A stretch of 22,101 bases of DNA from positions 1-22,101 of the forward strand of contig JBGSIF010000166.1 of the NCBI GenBank assembly GCA_041742635.1, read 5' to 3'. A program made the translations under genes and the position numbers. Positions 1 through 7,083 of this stretch are shown here, one piece after another. A model generated the notes under the pieces. It saw only the letters and a program-made list of their open reading frames with translations. It had not been told where the DNA came from and did no database searches. Source of the stretch: JTS-AC122 sp041742635. Lineage in GTDB: Bacteria > Planctomycetota > Phycisphaerae > Phycisphaerales > UBA1924. Within the stretch, counting starts at the first letter, position 1, and every line of letters begins with the position of its first letter.

Positions 1-1
1 C

Positions 2-253
2 GTCGTCTTCGTGCTGTCCTGCTTCGTCGGCTTCCAGGTGATCTGGAACGTCAGCCACAGCCTGCACACGCCGCTGATGTCGGTGACCAACGCCATCTCC
101 GGCATCGTCGTGCTGGGGGCCTTGTTGCAGATCGGCTCGGGCGGCTTTGTGGTGACGGTGCTGGCCATGGCCGCGATCCTGATCGCCACCATCAACATCG
201 TCGGCGGTTTCCTGGTCACGCGCCGGATGCTTGCCATGTTCCAGAAGTCGTGA
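2..253 (+). CDS. pntA: NAD(P) transhydrogenase alpha subunit, C-terminal end (partial)
   Basis: The frame is open from the left edge and ends at TGA 251-253, so only the last 83 residues are present. They form several hydrophobic helices ending in a segment that reads INIVGGFLVTRRMLAMF, the typical C-terminus of the membrane part (domain II) of the alpha subunit. The enzyme sits in the inner membrane and uses the proton gradient to drive hydride transfer from NADH to NADP+. The next gene, pntB, starts 10 bases downstream, which confirms the identity and the operon. It cannot be told whether this is a single long PntA or the small second alpha polypeptide of three-subunit enzymes, because the upstream part lies outside the window. 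The sequence looks alphaproteobacterial, unlike the genes right of about 2150. Confidence 0.9.
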   Translation, partial: VVFVLSCFVGFQVIWNVSHSLHTPLMSVTNAISGIVVLGALLQIGSGGFVVTVLAMAAILIATINIVGGFLVTRRMLAMFQKS

Positions 254-263
254 GGGGTCAGCC

Positions 264-1697
264 ATGAGCATCGGAATTGTCGGGGCGGCCTATGTTGCGG
301 CTGCCATCCTGTTCATCCTGAGCCTGGGCGGGCTGTCGGGCCAGGAAAGCGCCAAGCGGGCGGTCTGGTATGGCATCGTCGGCATGGCTTTCGCCGTGGG
401 CGCCACCCTGCTGGGCCCGGATGCGGGCAAGCTGTGGGCGGTGGTGCCGATGCTGGCGGTCGGCGCCTATGCCGGGCAGTATGTCGCGGGCAAGGTGCAG
501 ATGACAGAAATGCCGCAACTGGTGGCGGCGTTGCACTCGTTCGTCGGCATGGCCGCGGTGCTGATCGGCTTCAACGCCCATCTGCAACTGGGTGCCGTGC
601 AGGGCATGGACGAGGCAGCGCGGGCCACCTTGAACGGCTTTGCCGCCGTGCTGGCGCACAAGACCGGGGTGGAAGTTGCCATCCTGAAGGTTGAAGTGTT
701 CCTGGGTGTGTTCATCGGCGCCGTGACCTTCACCGGCTCGGTGGTGGCGTTCGGCAAGCTGGCGGGCAAGGTCGATGGCAAGGCCACCAAACTGCCGGGC
801 GGACATATCCTGAACGCGGTTGCCGCCCTGTTTTCGGTGGCGATGCTGGTGTCTTATGTCAACGACGGCGGCATCTCGGCGCTGATCCTGATGACGCTGG
901 CGGCGTTCTTCATCGGCTATCACCTGATCATGGGCATCGGCGGTGCCGACATGCCGGTGGTGGTGTCGATGCTGAACAGCTATTCCGGCTGGGCGGCCGC
1001 GGCGATCGGCTTCACGCTGGGCAACGATCTTTTGATCGTCACCGGTGCGCTGGTCGGCTCCTCGGGGGCGATCCTGAGCTACATCATGTGCAAGGCGATG
1101 AACCGCAGCTTCATCAGCGTGATCCTCGGCGGCTTCGGCAACACCACGGGCCCGGCGATGGAGGTGATCGGCGAGCAGATCGCCATCGACGCCGAAGGCG
1201 TGGCGGCAGCGCTGAACGATGCCGATTCGGTCATCATCATCCCCGGCTACGGCATGGCGGTGGCGCAGGCGCAGGGGGCGGTCTCTGAACTGACCTCGAA
1301 ACTGCGGGCCAAGGGCAAGACCGTGCGCTTTGCCATCCATCCGGTTGCAGGCCGTCTGCCGGGGCATATGAACGTGCTCCTGGCCGAGGCCAAGGTGCCC
1401 TATGACATCGTGCTGGAAATGGACGAGATCAACGAGGATTTCCCCAGCACGGATGTGGCGATCGTCATCGGCTCGAACGATATCGTCAACCCGGCGGCGC
1501 AGGACGATCCCAACTCGCCCATCGCCGGGATGCCGGTGCTGGAATGCTGGAAAGCCAAGCAGGTGTTTGTCTCCAAGCGCGGTCAGGGCACCGGCTATTC
1601 GGGGATCGAGAACCCGCTGTTCTACAAGGACAACACGCGGATGTTCTATGGCGACGCCAAGGCGAGCCTGTCGAGCCTCTTGCCCAAGATCGACTGA
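264..1697 (+). CDS. pntB: NAD(P) transhydrogenase subunit beta
   Basis: A complete 477-residue protein of the usual length for PntB. The first 280 or so residues are a chain of hydrophobic helices (domain II, the proton channel). The last 180 form the NADP(H)-binding domain III, with the GYGMAVAQAQ nucleotide-binding motif, the VAGRLPGHMNVLLAEA segment and the late KRGQGTGYSGIENPLF stretch. With PntA it couples proton entry to NADPH formation in the cytoplasmic membrane. The ATG at 264 was chosen over the upstream in-frame ATG at 231 because the latter lies inside pntA, while 264 has GAGG about 8 bases ahead and gives the family's N-terminus (MSIGIVGAAYVAAAILF). It follows pntA by 10 bases in one operon and is closed by a hairpin terminator. 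The closest resemblance is to Rhodobacter-type PntB (from memory, not a search). Confidence 0.96.
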   Translation: MSIGIVGAAYVAAAILFILSLGGLSGQESAKRAVWYGIVGMAFAVGATLLGPDAGKLWAVVPMLAVGAYAGQYVAGKVQMTEMPQLVAALHSFVGMAAVLIGFNAHLQLGAVQGMDEAARATLNGFAAVLAHKTGVEVAILKVEVFLGVFIGAVTFTGSVVAFGKLAGKVDGKATKLPGGHILNAVAALFSVAMLVSYVNDGGISALILMTLAAFFIGYHLIMGIGGADMPVVVSMLNSYSGWAAAAIGFTLGNDLLIVTGALVGSSGAILSYIMCKAMNRSFISVILGGFGNTTGPAMEVIGEQIAIDAEGVAAALNDADSVIIIPGYGMAVAQAQGAVSELTSKLRAKGKTVRFAIHPVAGRLPGHMNVLLAEAKVPYDIVLEMDEINEDFPSTDVAIVIGSNDIVNPAAQDDPNSPIAGMPVLECWKAKQVFVSKRGQGTGYSGIENPLFYKDNTRMFYGDAKASLSSLLPKID

Positions 1698-1720
1698 GCC
1701 TTGGGGCTGTGACTTGCGGA

Positions 1721-1747
1721 GGGCGCGGCCGAAAGGCTGCGCCCTTT
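1721..1747 (+). terminator. Rho-independent terminator after pntAB
   Basis: GGGCGCGGCC (1721-1730), a GAAA loop (1731-1734) and GGCTGCGCCC (1735-1744) form a ten-pair GC-rich stem with one G-T pair, followed by a short TTT. It lies 24 bases after the pntB stop. The T run is short, so the stem is the main evidence. The hairpin could also serve the convergent EamA-type frame that ends at 1771. Confidence 0.7.
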
Positions 1748-1770
1748 GGCTTTGCTGCGCCAATGTATCG

Positions 1771-2151
1771 TCAGACAGATCTCCTGCGTCGCGTGAAAAC
1801 TCTGCGCAGGTGTGTCACCGGACGACCGTCGACTGCGCAGAGCCCCGCAGCAATCAACGCCATCCCCCAGATGTGCCGCGCAAGAAGCGCTTCGCCTAGG
1901 AACAACGTCCCCAACAGAATTGCGCTGATCGGCACAAGAAGCGTTACCAGCAACAGATTGGTCGCGCCCGCCGTCGACAGGATACGGAAATAGAGCGTAT
2001 ACGCGAAGGCGGTCGATATGGCGGCGACGCCGATCACCGCGCCGATGGTCCACCATCCAGGGGCGGGCAGGGTCCAGGGCTGGTCCACGACCATCACCAA
2101 TGGCAAGAGGATCAGGCTGGACGCGATGACCTGACCGGTCGCGGTGCTCAT
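1771..2151 (-). CDS. EamA-family (DMT) transporter, C-terminal half, fused at an apparent contig junction
   Basis: About 126 residues matching the second EamA repeat of a drug/metabolite-transporter permease: an ATGQVIASSLILLPL helix, then WWTIGAVIGVAAISTAFAYTLYF, then the LLVTLLVPISAILLG and LGEALLARHIWGMALIAAGL helices, with a basic cytoplasmic tail. A full EamA protein has two such repeats and about 290-300 residues; the first repeat is missing. Upstream the frame continues without a stop into an ABC ATPase, so the reading frame as a whole runs 2871 to 1771. The protein type and its position next to pntB fit the alphaproteobacterial left piece. The methionine at 2151-2149 is only the point where EamA-like sequence begins and is not argued to be a start codon. 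The substrate cannot be told. Confidence 0.75.
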   Translation of the reverse strand: MSTATGQVIASSLILLPLVMVVDQPWTLPAPGWWTIGAVIGVAAISTAFAYTLYFRILSTAGATNLLLVTLLVPISAILLGTLFLGEALLARHIWGMALIAAGLCAVDGRPVTHLRRVFTRRRRSV

Positions 2152-2871
2152 CGGGCTGACGTGGCTGTGCAGGCGGCGTGCCAGGCACGCAACGCGGTCG
2201 CACCCCGCGGCGATCGCGCGCAGGTCGTGCGACACAATCACGATCGTGAGCCGGAGTTGCTCGTGGAGAGTGCGCAGGAGTTCAGCGAAGCGCTGCTGGC
2301 CGACGGCGTCGATGCCGACGGTTGGCTCGTCGAGCGCGAGGACTTTGGGGTTGGCGGCCAGAGCGCGGGCGATGAGCGTGCGCTGGACCTGCCCGCCGGA
2401 GAGTTTGCCGATGGGACGGTCTGCAAACTCGGCGGCACCGACGAGTTCGAGCATCTGCTGGATGTGGGCGCGTGTGGCGCGCGGGATGGGCTTCCAGGGA
2501 GCGAGTCGCCAAGCGGCACCGAGCGCGACGACTTGGCGTGCGCTAAGGGGGAAGGCGAGTTCGGCGTCGAGTCGTTGCGGGACGTAGCCGATTAGCCCGC
2601 GGCGACGTGCAAGGGCAGGAGAGAGTCCGAAGACGGAGACGGAGCCTTGTTGAACCGGGAGCAGCCCGAGCATGAGTTTGAGGAGAGTGGACTTGCCGCC
2701 GCCGTTGGGACCGAGGACGCCAAGGCGTTCTCCGGGGTTTACTCGTAAGGAGACGTTTTCGAGAGCGGGAGAGGCGGCACCTGGGTAGGTGAAGGTGAGA
2801 CGGTTAAACTCGATGCCGCCGGTGACGGAGTGGGAAGGTGCAGGCGGGGCTTGGGGTGGTGTCGAGGGCAT
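2152..2871 (-). CDS. znuC: Zinc/manganese ABC transporter ATP-binding protein (3' end lost at junction)
   Basis: About 240 residues of an ABC ATPase: Walker A GPNGGGKST (54-62), a Q-loop region at YVPQRLDAELAFPLS, signature LSGGQVQR (157-164), Walker B VLALDEP (177-183) and the H-loop histidine in VSHDL (215). The YVPQR/FPLS pattern is typical of the ZnuC/MntB/TroB metal group. The ATG at 2871 is used because it starts a plausible N-terminus; the frame is open 37 codons further up but those codons do not look like ABC sequence. The gene lies 140 bases after znuA on the same strand, so the protein should energise a ZnuABC-type importer. The family normally has a further 20-40 residues after CDRVACL and is followed by a permease gene. 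Here the sequence switches at about 2150-2160 to an EamA transporter, which I take as a chimeric join. Metal specificity (Zn or Mn) is not certain. Confidence 0.85.
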
Positions 2872-3011
2872 ACCTATACGATGAGTGTAATCCAGACGGA
2901 CAAGAGAAACACCAAGCACCGCGGCGATACAAATGACTGGTTGTTGGTGAAGAAGGGATCGAGGCAGGAGGCATCGAGGCATCGAGTCGCTGTGGATTCA
3001 CTAGACGACCG

Positions 3012-4007
3012 TCACTCTTTCTTTGGCATTCGCTCGATGCCGAGGCCTGCGGCGAGTGCGTCGAGGTTCTTGTTCATCATGGCGAACCAGTCTTCGCCGC
3101 CGACGGGATCGAGGACGAGTACTTTGGAACCCGTGGCTTTGGCGACACGCTGGGCCGCGTTTCGGCTGAGTTGCGGCTCGACGTACACAACGCTTGCCTT
3201 CTTGGACGTGATGGTTTCGATCGCGCGTTTGACGTCGCTGGTGGTAGGCTCGCTGGCGTGCAGGCCTGCGATGGCGATGGTTTCGAGGTTGTAGCGCCGG
3301 GCGAGCAAACTGTAAGCGTTGTGTGCGACGACGATGGTTCTGGACGTGGCTTTGGCGAGCGTCGTGGAATAGGCCGTGTCGATTTCACCGATTCGGGCCA
3401 TGAGCGAAGTTTCGGCTTCATCAAGTGACTTCTTAGCGTCGGCGGAGTACTCGCCCTGTTTTTTAAGTACCCGTTCAAGAGCGGCACGAACGGCGGGGAC
3501 GAGCAGTTTCATGTTCGCCGGGTCGAGCCAGAGGTGTGGGTCGGCGGTGTGATGATCGTGATCGCAGTCGGGGCCGTGTATGTGGCCGGGTTCGTCGTGG
3601 TTGTGTTCGAGTGCGGGAGCCTTGGAATCAGCAGCGGGTTCGGGGATGAGGGCTGCGAACTCGACTTGTTCGCGGGGAGTGCGGATGTCTGCCGGGTGGT
3701 CTTTGAGGTATTTGGCGAGGCCCGGTTCGAGGCCGAGGCCGACGTAGATGATGATGTCGGCTTTCGCAATGGCGCGGAACTTTGAAGCGGGGATTTCGTA
3801 GCCGTGCTCGCTGACGCCGACGGGTATGAGCGTCTGGACATTGACGTTGATCCCCTTGGCAAGTTCGACGGCGATGCCCTTAAGTGGCGGGATACTGACG
3901 ACGATCGAGATGGGCCTGGGTGGTTTCGTGGGTGCTGTTGCCGACAGCGCCGGTTGAAAGCAGGACGCGACCAGCAGACAGAGCGAGAGGAAGAGATGTG
4001 TGAGCAT
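3012..4007 (-). CDS. znuA: Zinc/manganese ABC transporter substrate-binding protein
   Basis: A 331-residue cluster A-I metal-binding protein. Visible landmarks are an N-terminal hydrophobic export signal (LFLSLCLLVASC), the VSIPPL strand, EHGYEIPAS with the first ligand His68, DPHLWLDP with His158, VVAHNAYSLLARRYNLE with His229, and the C-terminal VYVEPQLS and VLDPVGG with Asp300. Between ligands one and two is a His/Asp-rich loop (about 135-153) as in zinc-type proteins, which favours zinc over manganese. VASC at residues 13-16 could be a lipobox, making it a lipoprotein, but the n-region before it lacks a basic residue. The ATG at 4007 has GAGG seven bases upstream; an in-frame ATG 14 codons earlier lacks this and would add a poor signal peptide. 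It captures metal outside the membrane for the znuC-coded importer and is first in the operon. Confidence 0.9.
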   Translation of the reverse strand: MLTHLFLSLCLLVASCFQPALSATAPTKPPRPISIVVSIPPLKGIAVELAKGINVNVQTLIPVGVSEHGYEIPASKFRAIAKADIIIYVGLGLEPGLAKYLKDHPADIRTPREQVEFAALIPEPAADSKAPALEHNHDEPGHIHGPDCDHDHHTADPHLWLDPANMKLLVPAVRAALERVLKKQGEYSADAKKSLDEAETSLMARIGEIDTAYSTTLAKATSRTIVVAHNAYSLLARRYNLETIAIAGLHASEPTTSDVKRAIETITSKKASVVYVEPQLSRNAAQRVAKATGSKVLVLDPVGGEDWFAMMNKNLDALAAGLGIERMPKKE

Positions 4008-4061
4008 GGCGAACCTCAAAGCGTCGTCGGCGATCTCTGCGTGGCCCAAAGTGCACTTAGG

Positions 4062-4090
4062 ATGATAGCCGACGGTAAGATCAGATGCAA
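4062..4090 (-). promoter_or_regulatory. Candidate sigma-70-type promoter of znuAC
   Basis: On the minus strand, TTGCAT (4090-4085) and TATCAT (4067-4062) are separated by exactly 17 bases. TATCAT matches the -10 consensus at five of six positions; the -35 element is weaker (TTG kept). Transcription would begin at about 4055, giving a leader of about 48 bases that includes the znuA SD. The palindrome at 4083-4103 overlaps the -35 element. Confidence 0.45.
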
Positions 4091-4103
4091 CTCATGTGCA
4101 TCT
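4083..4103. promoter_or_regulatory. Palindromic operator candidate upstream of znuA (Zur/Fur-family type)
   Basis: Perfect 7-base arms AGATGCA (4083-4089) and TGCATCT (4097-4103) flank a 7-base centre, 76 bases upstream of the znuA start. The size (21 bp, with a possible 15-bp core TGCA-N7-TGCA) resembles operators of Fur-family regulators, and it covers the -35 element of the predicted promoter, which suits a repressor. That the regulator is Zur or Mur is inferred from the metal-uptake genes; no Fur-family gene is in view. Confidence 0.45.
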
Positions 4104-4120
4104 AGAACGCATAAGGCGGG

Positions 4121-5650
4121 TCAGTTGTTCGTTGCCGCGGAGACGGCGAGTTCGACGGGGACCGGGTCATTTGACGTTTGTTTATGGAGTTGGCGAGCGC
4201 GGTGGGTGGACCAGTCGGCGACGGAGCCGTCGGGGGAGTTCGGGCCTGGGGGGTGCGATTTCAGGATGTCGTAGCGGTTGTTGCGCTGAGCCGGGACGAA
4301 CCCGGCATCTCGGACGAGCCTGCAGAGCACGGCTTCGTCGAGGCAATAGGTCGTGCCTGCGGATGAGACGACGTTTTCTTCCATCATGACGCTGCCCATG
4401 TCGTTCGCCCCGTAAGCGAGGCCGACTTGGCCCACATGCGGCCCCATCGTGACCCACGACGAACCGATGGAGTAGATGTTGTCCAGAAAGAGGCGTGAGA
4501 GCGCTTGGGTGCGGAGGTAATCGGTCGCGCTGGACATGCGGACGCGCTTGCCGAAGAGGTGGGCGGTGGGGTAGACGGTGCGGTCCATAGCGTCGTAGTC
4601 GAAGACGTCGGCGACGCGCTTACCGGGAGGGGCGCTGCGCTGGAGAGCAGCCCGACCGAATTCCCAAGCGCGTGCGACGGCGTCGCCGGGGAACTCGAGT
4701 GTCAGTTCACGCTCGTCGGCACCCCAGTCGGGGACGCGGCCGAGCGGGGTGTTTTCGCGTTGGAAAGGCCAGGAAATGAAGGCTTTGTAGTGGCCCATCG
4801 AAGCGCCGCGACGATTCGCTCCGCGGACTTCGCTCATCGTCGGTGTCTCTGCAGATTCGGATAGCGCCCGGTCTTGCCACTTGCGCACAAGCCACATGTG
4901 ATGGACGCGGTCGGCGTGTCCATCGATGTGCCCGAACATCATGGTCGCGCTGGTGAACATACCGAGCGTGTGGGCGACGTACATGCAGGTGAGCCAAGCG
5001 TCGGCGTCACACTTGCCCAGACCGATTTTCCGGCGAACGGGGTCGGCAAAGATCTCGCCGCCACCGCCGGGGAGCGAGTCCAGCCCGGCATCGCGCAGCC
5101 GGACCATCACCCAGCGAATTTTGTCTTCGAGCGTCGATCCTGGGGGATCAAAGAAGTGAACAAACTCGATGAACTCCGGCGGGCTGAAGGCGTGGACGTG
5201 GACGCTTGGGAACTTGGCTTTGATGCCGCTGAGCAGGTCGATGTACCAGTCGAGGGAGAGGGCGGGGTTCATGCCGCCTTGCATGAGGATCTGGGTGCCG
5301 CCGATGGCAACGAGTTCGGCGATTTTGTCGTGGATATGTTCAGGCGCGAGGGTGTAGGAATCGTGGTCGTCGGCGTCTCTGCGGAAGGCGCAGAAGGTAC
5401 AACGGGCGTTGCAGACATTGGTGTAGTTGATGTTGCGGTCGATGATGTAGGTGCGGAAGGTGTCGCCGTGGAGCGAGCGGCAGCGAGCGTCGGCGTGTCG
5501 CCCGAGCGATTGGAGCGGGAGGGAGCGGAACAGCGAGAGGGCTTGATCGGGGGTAAGACGGGCATGGCCGGTGGAGACGGCGGCGAGTAGCCCCTCGTCG
5601 GCGGCGTCGAGGTGCGGATGCTCGGGAGGTGGGGAGTAGATGGCGGGCAT
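4121..5650 (-). CDS. mqnC: Cyclic dehypoxanthinyl futalosine synthase (radical SAM)
   Basis: A 509-residue radical SAM enzyme. The cluster motif CxxxCxxC is at Cys80, Cys84 and Cys87 within INYTNVCNARCTFCAF, followed by the GGTQILMQGG segment and the C-terminal block WVTMGPHVGQVGLAYGANDMGSVMMEENVV, typical of MqnC rather than the related MqnE or CofH. It cyclises dehypoxanthine futalosine in the futalosine route to menaquinone, in the cytoplasm. It is longer than most MqnC (about 360-400 residues): an extra 40-residue N-terminus, a long insert around 285-300 (MSEVRGANRRGASMGHY) and a C-terminal tail account for this. No other mqn gene is in the window. The ATG at 5650 has no convincing SD, so the start is less sure than the identity. 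It runs toward znuA with 113 bases between. Confidence 0.88.
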   Translation of the reverse strand: MPAIYSPPPEHPHLDAADEGLLAAVSTGHARLTPDQALSLFRSLPLQSLGRHADARCRSLHGDTFRTYIIDRNINYTNVCNARCTFCAFRRDADDHDSYTLAPEHIHDKIAELVAIGGTQILMQGGMNPALSLDWYIDLLSGIKAKFPSVHVHAFSPPEFIEFVHFFDPPGSTLEDKIRWVMVRLRDAGLDSLPGGGGEIFADPVRRKIGLGKCDADAWLTCMYVAHTLGMFTSATMMFGHIDGHADRVHHMWLVRKWQDRALSESAETPTMSEVRGANRRGASMGHYKAFISWPFQRENTPLGRVPDWGADERELTLEFPGDAVARAWEFGRAALQRSAPPGKRVADVFDYDAMDRTVYPTAHLFGKRVRMSSATDYLRTQALSRLFLDNIYSIGSSWVTMGPHVGQVGLAYGANDMGSVMMEENVVSSAGTTYCLDEAVLCRLVRDAGFVPAQRNNRYDILKSHPPGPNSPDGSVADWSTHRARQLHKQTSNDPVPVELAVSAATNN

Positions 5651-5852
5651 GATGGGGTCCGAACTTTTGAGTTTTCAAGAACCTGTGAAACAATTAAGAG
5701 CATAGCACAGCGGCTTCGAGGGCACCATAGCGTTGCTTCGAATGTTGGGGAAACTCACTCCGCTCGTTACAGAGGCGTGACACCGTCGGCATCATCAGTC
5801 AAAATCGAGTTGGTATCATCGAATGAGTCCGTTTCCATTGCAGGAGGCGATC

Positions 5853-7076
5853 ATGCAAAGCGAACAAAGGTGTGGGCGAGTCAGCCGCTTGGTACACGTC
5901 ATCATACAGGGAGTACTTGCGATTGGATTGTTGGGGTCGCCACAGCATGTCGATGCCCAGATTTGGACTGAGTGGAGCGTGCAGTTGCATAGCAAGCCGG
6001 TTGTGACGACGAGAGTGCTGAAGGAGTTGACGGAGTCACTGAACCTCAGTGAGGATCAGCAACGTGCGGTGGAAGAACTGGTCGCGGCGTATCAGGCCGA
6101 GCACGCATCGCTGCTGGCGCGGACCGAAGAGGTCCGGGGGTATCTAGACTTTGATTCGTATGACGGATTGGCGGAGCCGGGGGAGTGGTACCAGCAGTCG
6201 TACACGATGCGGCGTGAATCATTGAAAAAATCGGATGGTCTGTTCGACTCGTTTCTGAGTGATATGAACGAGGTGGTCGGCACCAACTCGCCCGCCGTTG
6301 CGGAGTTCGAGCGACGGCTGAGGCGTGAGCGATTGGGTCGATCGGCCGGATGGCGAAACTCGATTATCCCAGAACTGCGCGACTTGATTCAGCAGGTGCG
6401 GCCCAAGCCGGAAATTGCCTCGGCGATCGAGCCGGTGCTGCTGAACTACGAGGCGGAGTACGACAAGGAACTTCAGAAGTTTGCCGCGGTGCGAGAGAAA
6501 TATTACGCGGATTGGGATCGGATCATCGGGAAGTACACGGGGGATACGGCCACGGTCCCGCAGAGTGTCCGTGACTCCGCGAATGAACTGCAATCATTCA
6601 CCGGAGTGTTGAACGGTTTGCGTCGGCGTCACCTGGACCTGGTCCAAGCGGCCGTGCCGCCCGAGTTACGAGAGGAGTTTGACGATCAGATCAACCGCCG
6701 GCTCTTTCCGCGGCTGTATGTCTTCACACGGGTGAACCGGGTGTTCGCCGCGGCGCTCACGCTAAGCGATCTGGACAGCGGCACGGTCAGTGTAATCAAA
6801 GAGATGCACGAGGCGTACAAGCGTGAGCGAGCGGACGTGGACCGAGTGTTGTTGAGTGTGGAGATCGATGCACACCGCGCACAGTGTTTCGGGCAGAATA
6901 ACCCGGACGCCTACGAAGCCAAGGTGCGAGCGGTCGAGGCCCGGCAGAGCATGGAAAAGAAAACGCTGGAGCGGCTGTACACACTGCTTGGTACCGAGCG
7001 GCGTGAAGCGGTGCGAGCGATCGTGCAGCGGGCAGAAGTAAACCTTGATCTCGCGCCGAAGCCCAAGCCTGAATAG
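5853..7076 (+). CDS. Secreted or periplasmic protein of unknown function, helix-rich
   Basis: A 407-residue protein I do not recognise. It starts with a signal peptide: basic n-region (RCGRVSRL), hydrophobic core (VIIQGVLAIGLLG) and a likely cleavage after VDA near residue 35. The remainder is rich in charged residues and reads as long helices without a membrane segment. LNLSEDQQ soon after the signal, and LTLSDLDSGTVSVIKEMHEAY near residue 300, look like two copies of the helical start of LTXXQ/Spy-like periplasmic proteins, but this is only a resemblance. The start at 5853 is set by AGGAGG (5842-5847) five bases upstream; an ATG ten codons earlier has no such site. It is divergent from mqnC (202 bases between) and ends seven bases from the stop of the next, convergent gene. 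Confidence 0.85.
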   Translation: MQSEQRCGRVSRLVHVIIQGVLAIGLLGSPQHVDAQIWTEWSVQLHSKPVVTTRVLKELTESLNLSEDQQRAVEELVAAYQAEHASLLARTEEVRGYLDFDSYDGLAEPGEWYQQSYTMRRESLKKSDGLFDSFLSDMNEVVGTNSPAVAEFERRLRRERLGRSAGWRNSIIPELRDLIQQVRPKPEIASAIEPVLLNYEAEYDKELQKFAAVREKYYADWDRIIGKYTGDTATVPQSVRDSANELQSFTGVLNGLRRRHLDLVQAAVPPELREEFDDQINRRLFPRLYVFTRVNRVFAAALTLSDLDSGTVSVIKEMHEAYKRERADVDRVLLSVEIDAHRAQCFGQNNPDAYEAKVRAVEARQSMEKKTLERLYTLLGTERREAVRAIVQRAEVNLDLAPKPKPE

Positions 7077-7083
7077 ACAGAAG

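Noticed and set aside
258..1763. 501-codon open frame on the minus strand
   Set aside because: It mirrors pntB. The product is rich in His, Arg, Gln and Asp with no family pattern, typical of the opposite strand of a high-GC gene.
1771..2982. A single 403-residue ABC ATPase-EamA fusion protein
   Set aside because: Both halves are truncated exactly at the join and the two flanks come from different types of organism, so a chimeric assembly is more likely than a real fusion.
4874..5590. 238-codon plus-strand frame opposite mqnC
   Set aside because: It is the complement of a strongly supported radical SAM gene and its Val/Gly/Glu/Asp-rich product has no domain.
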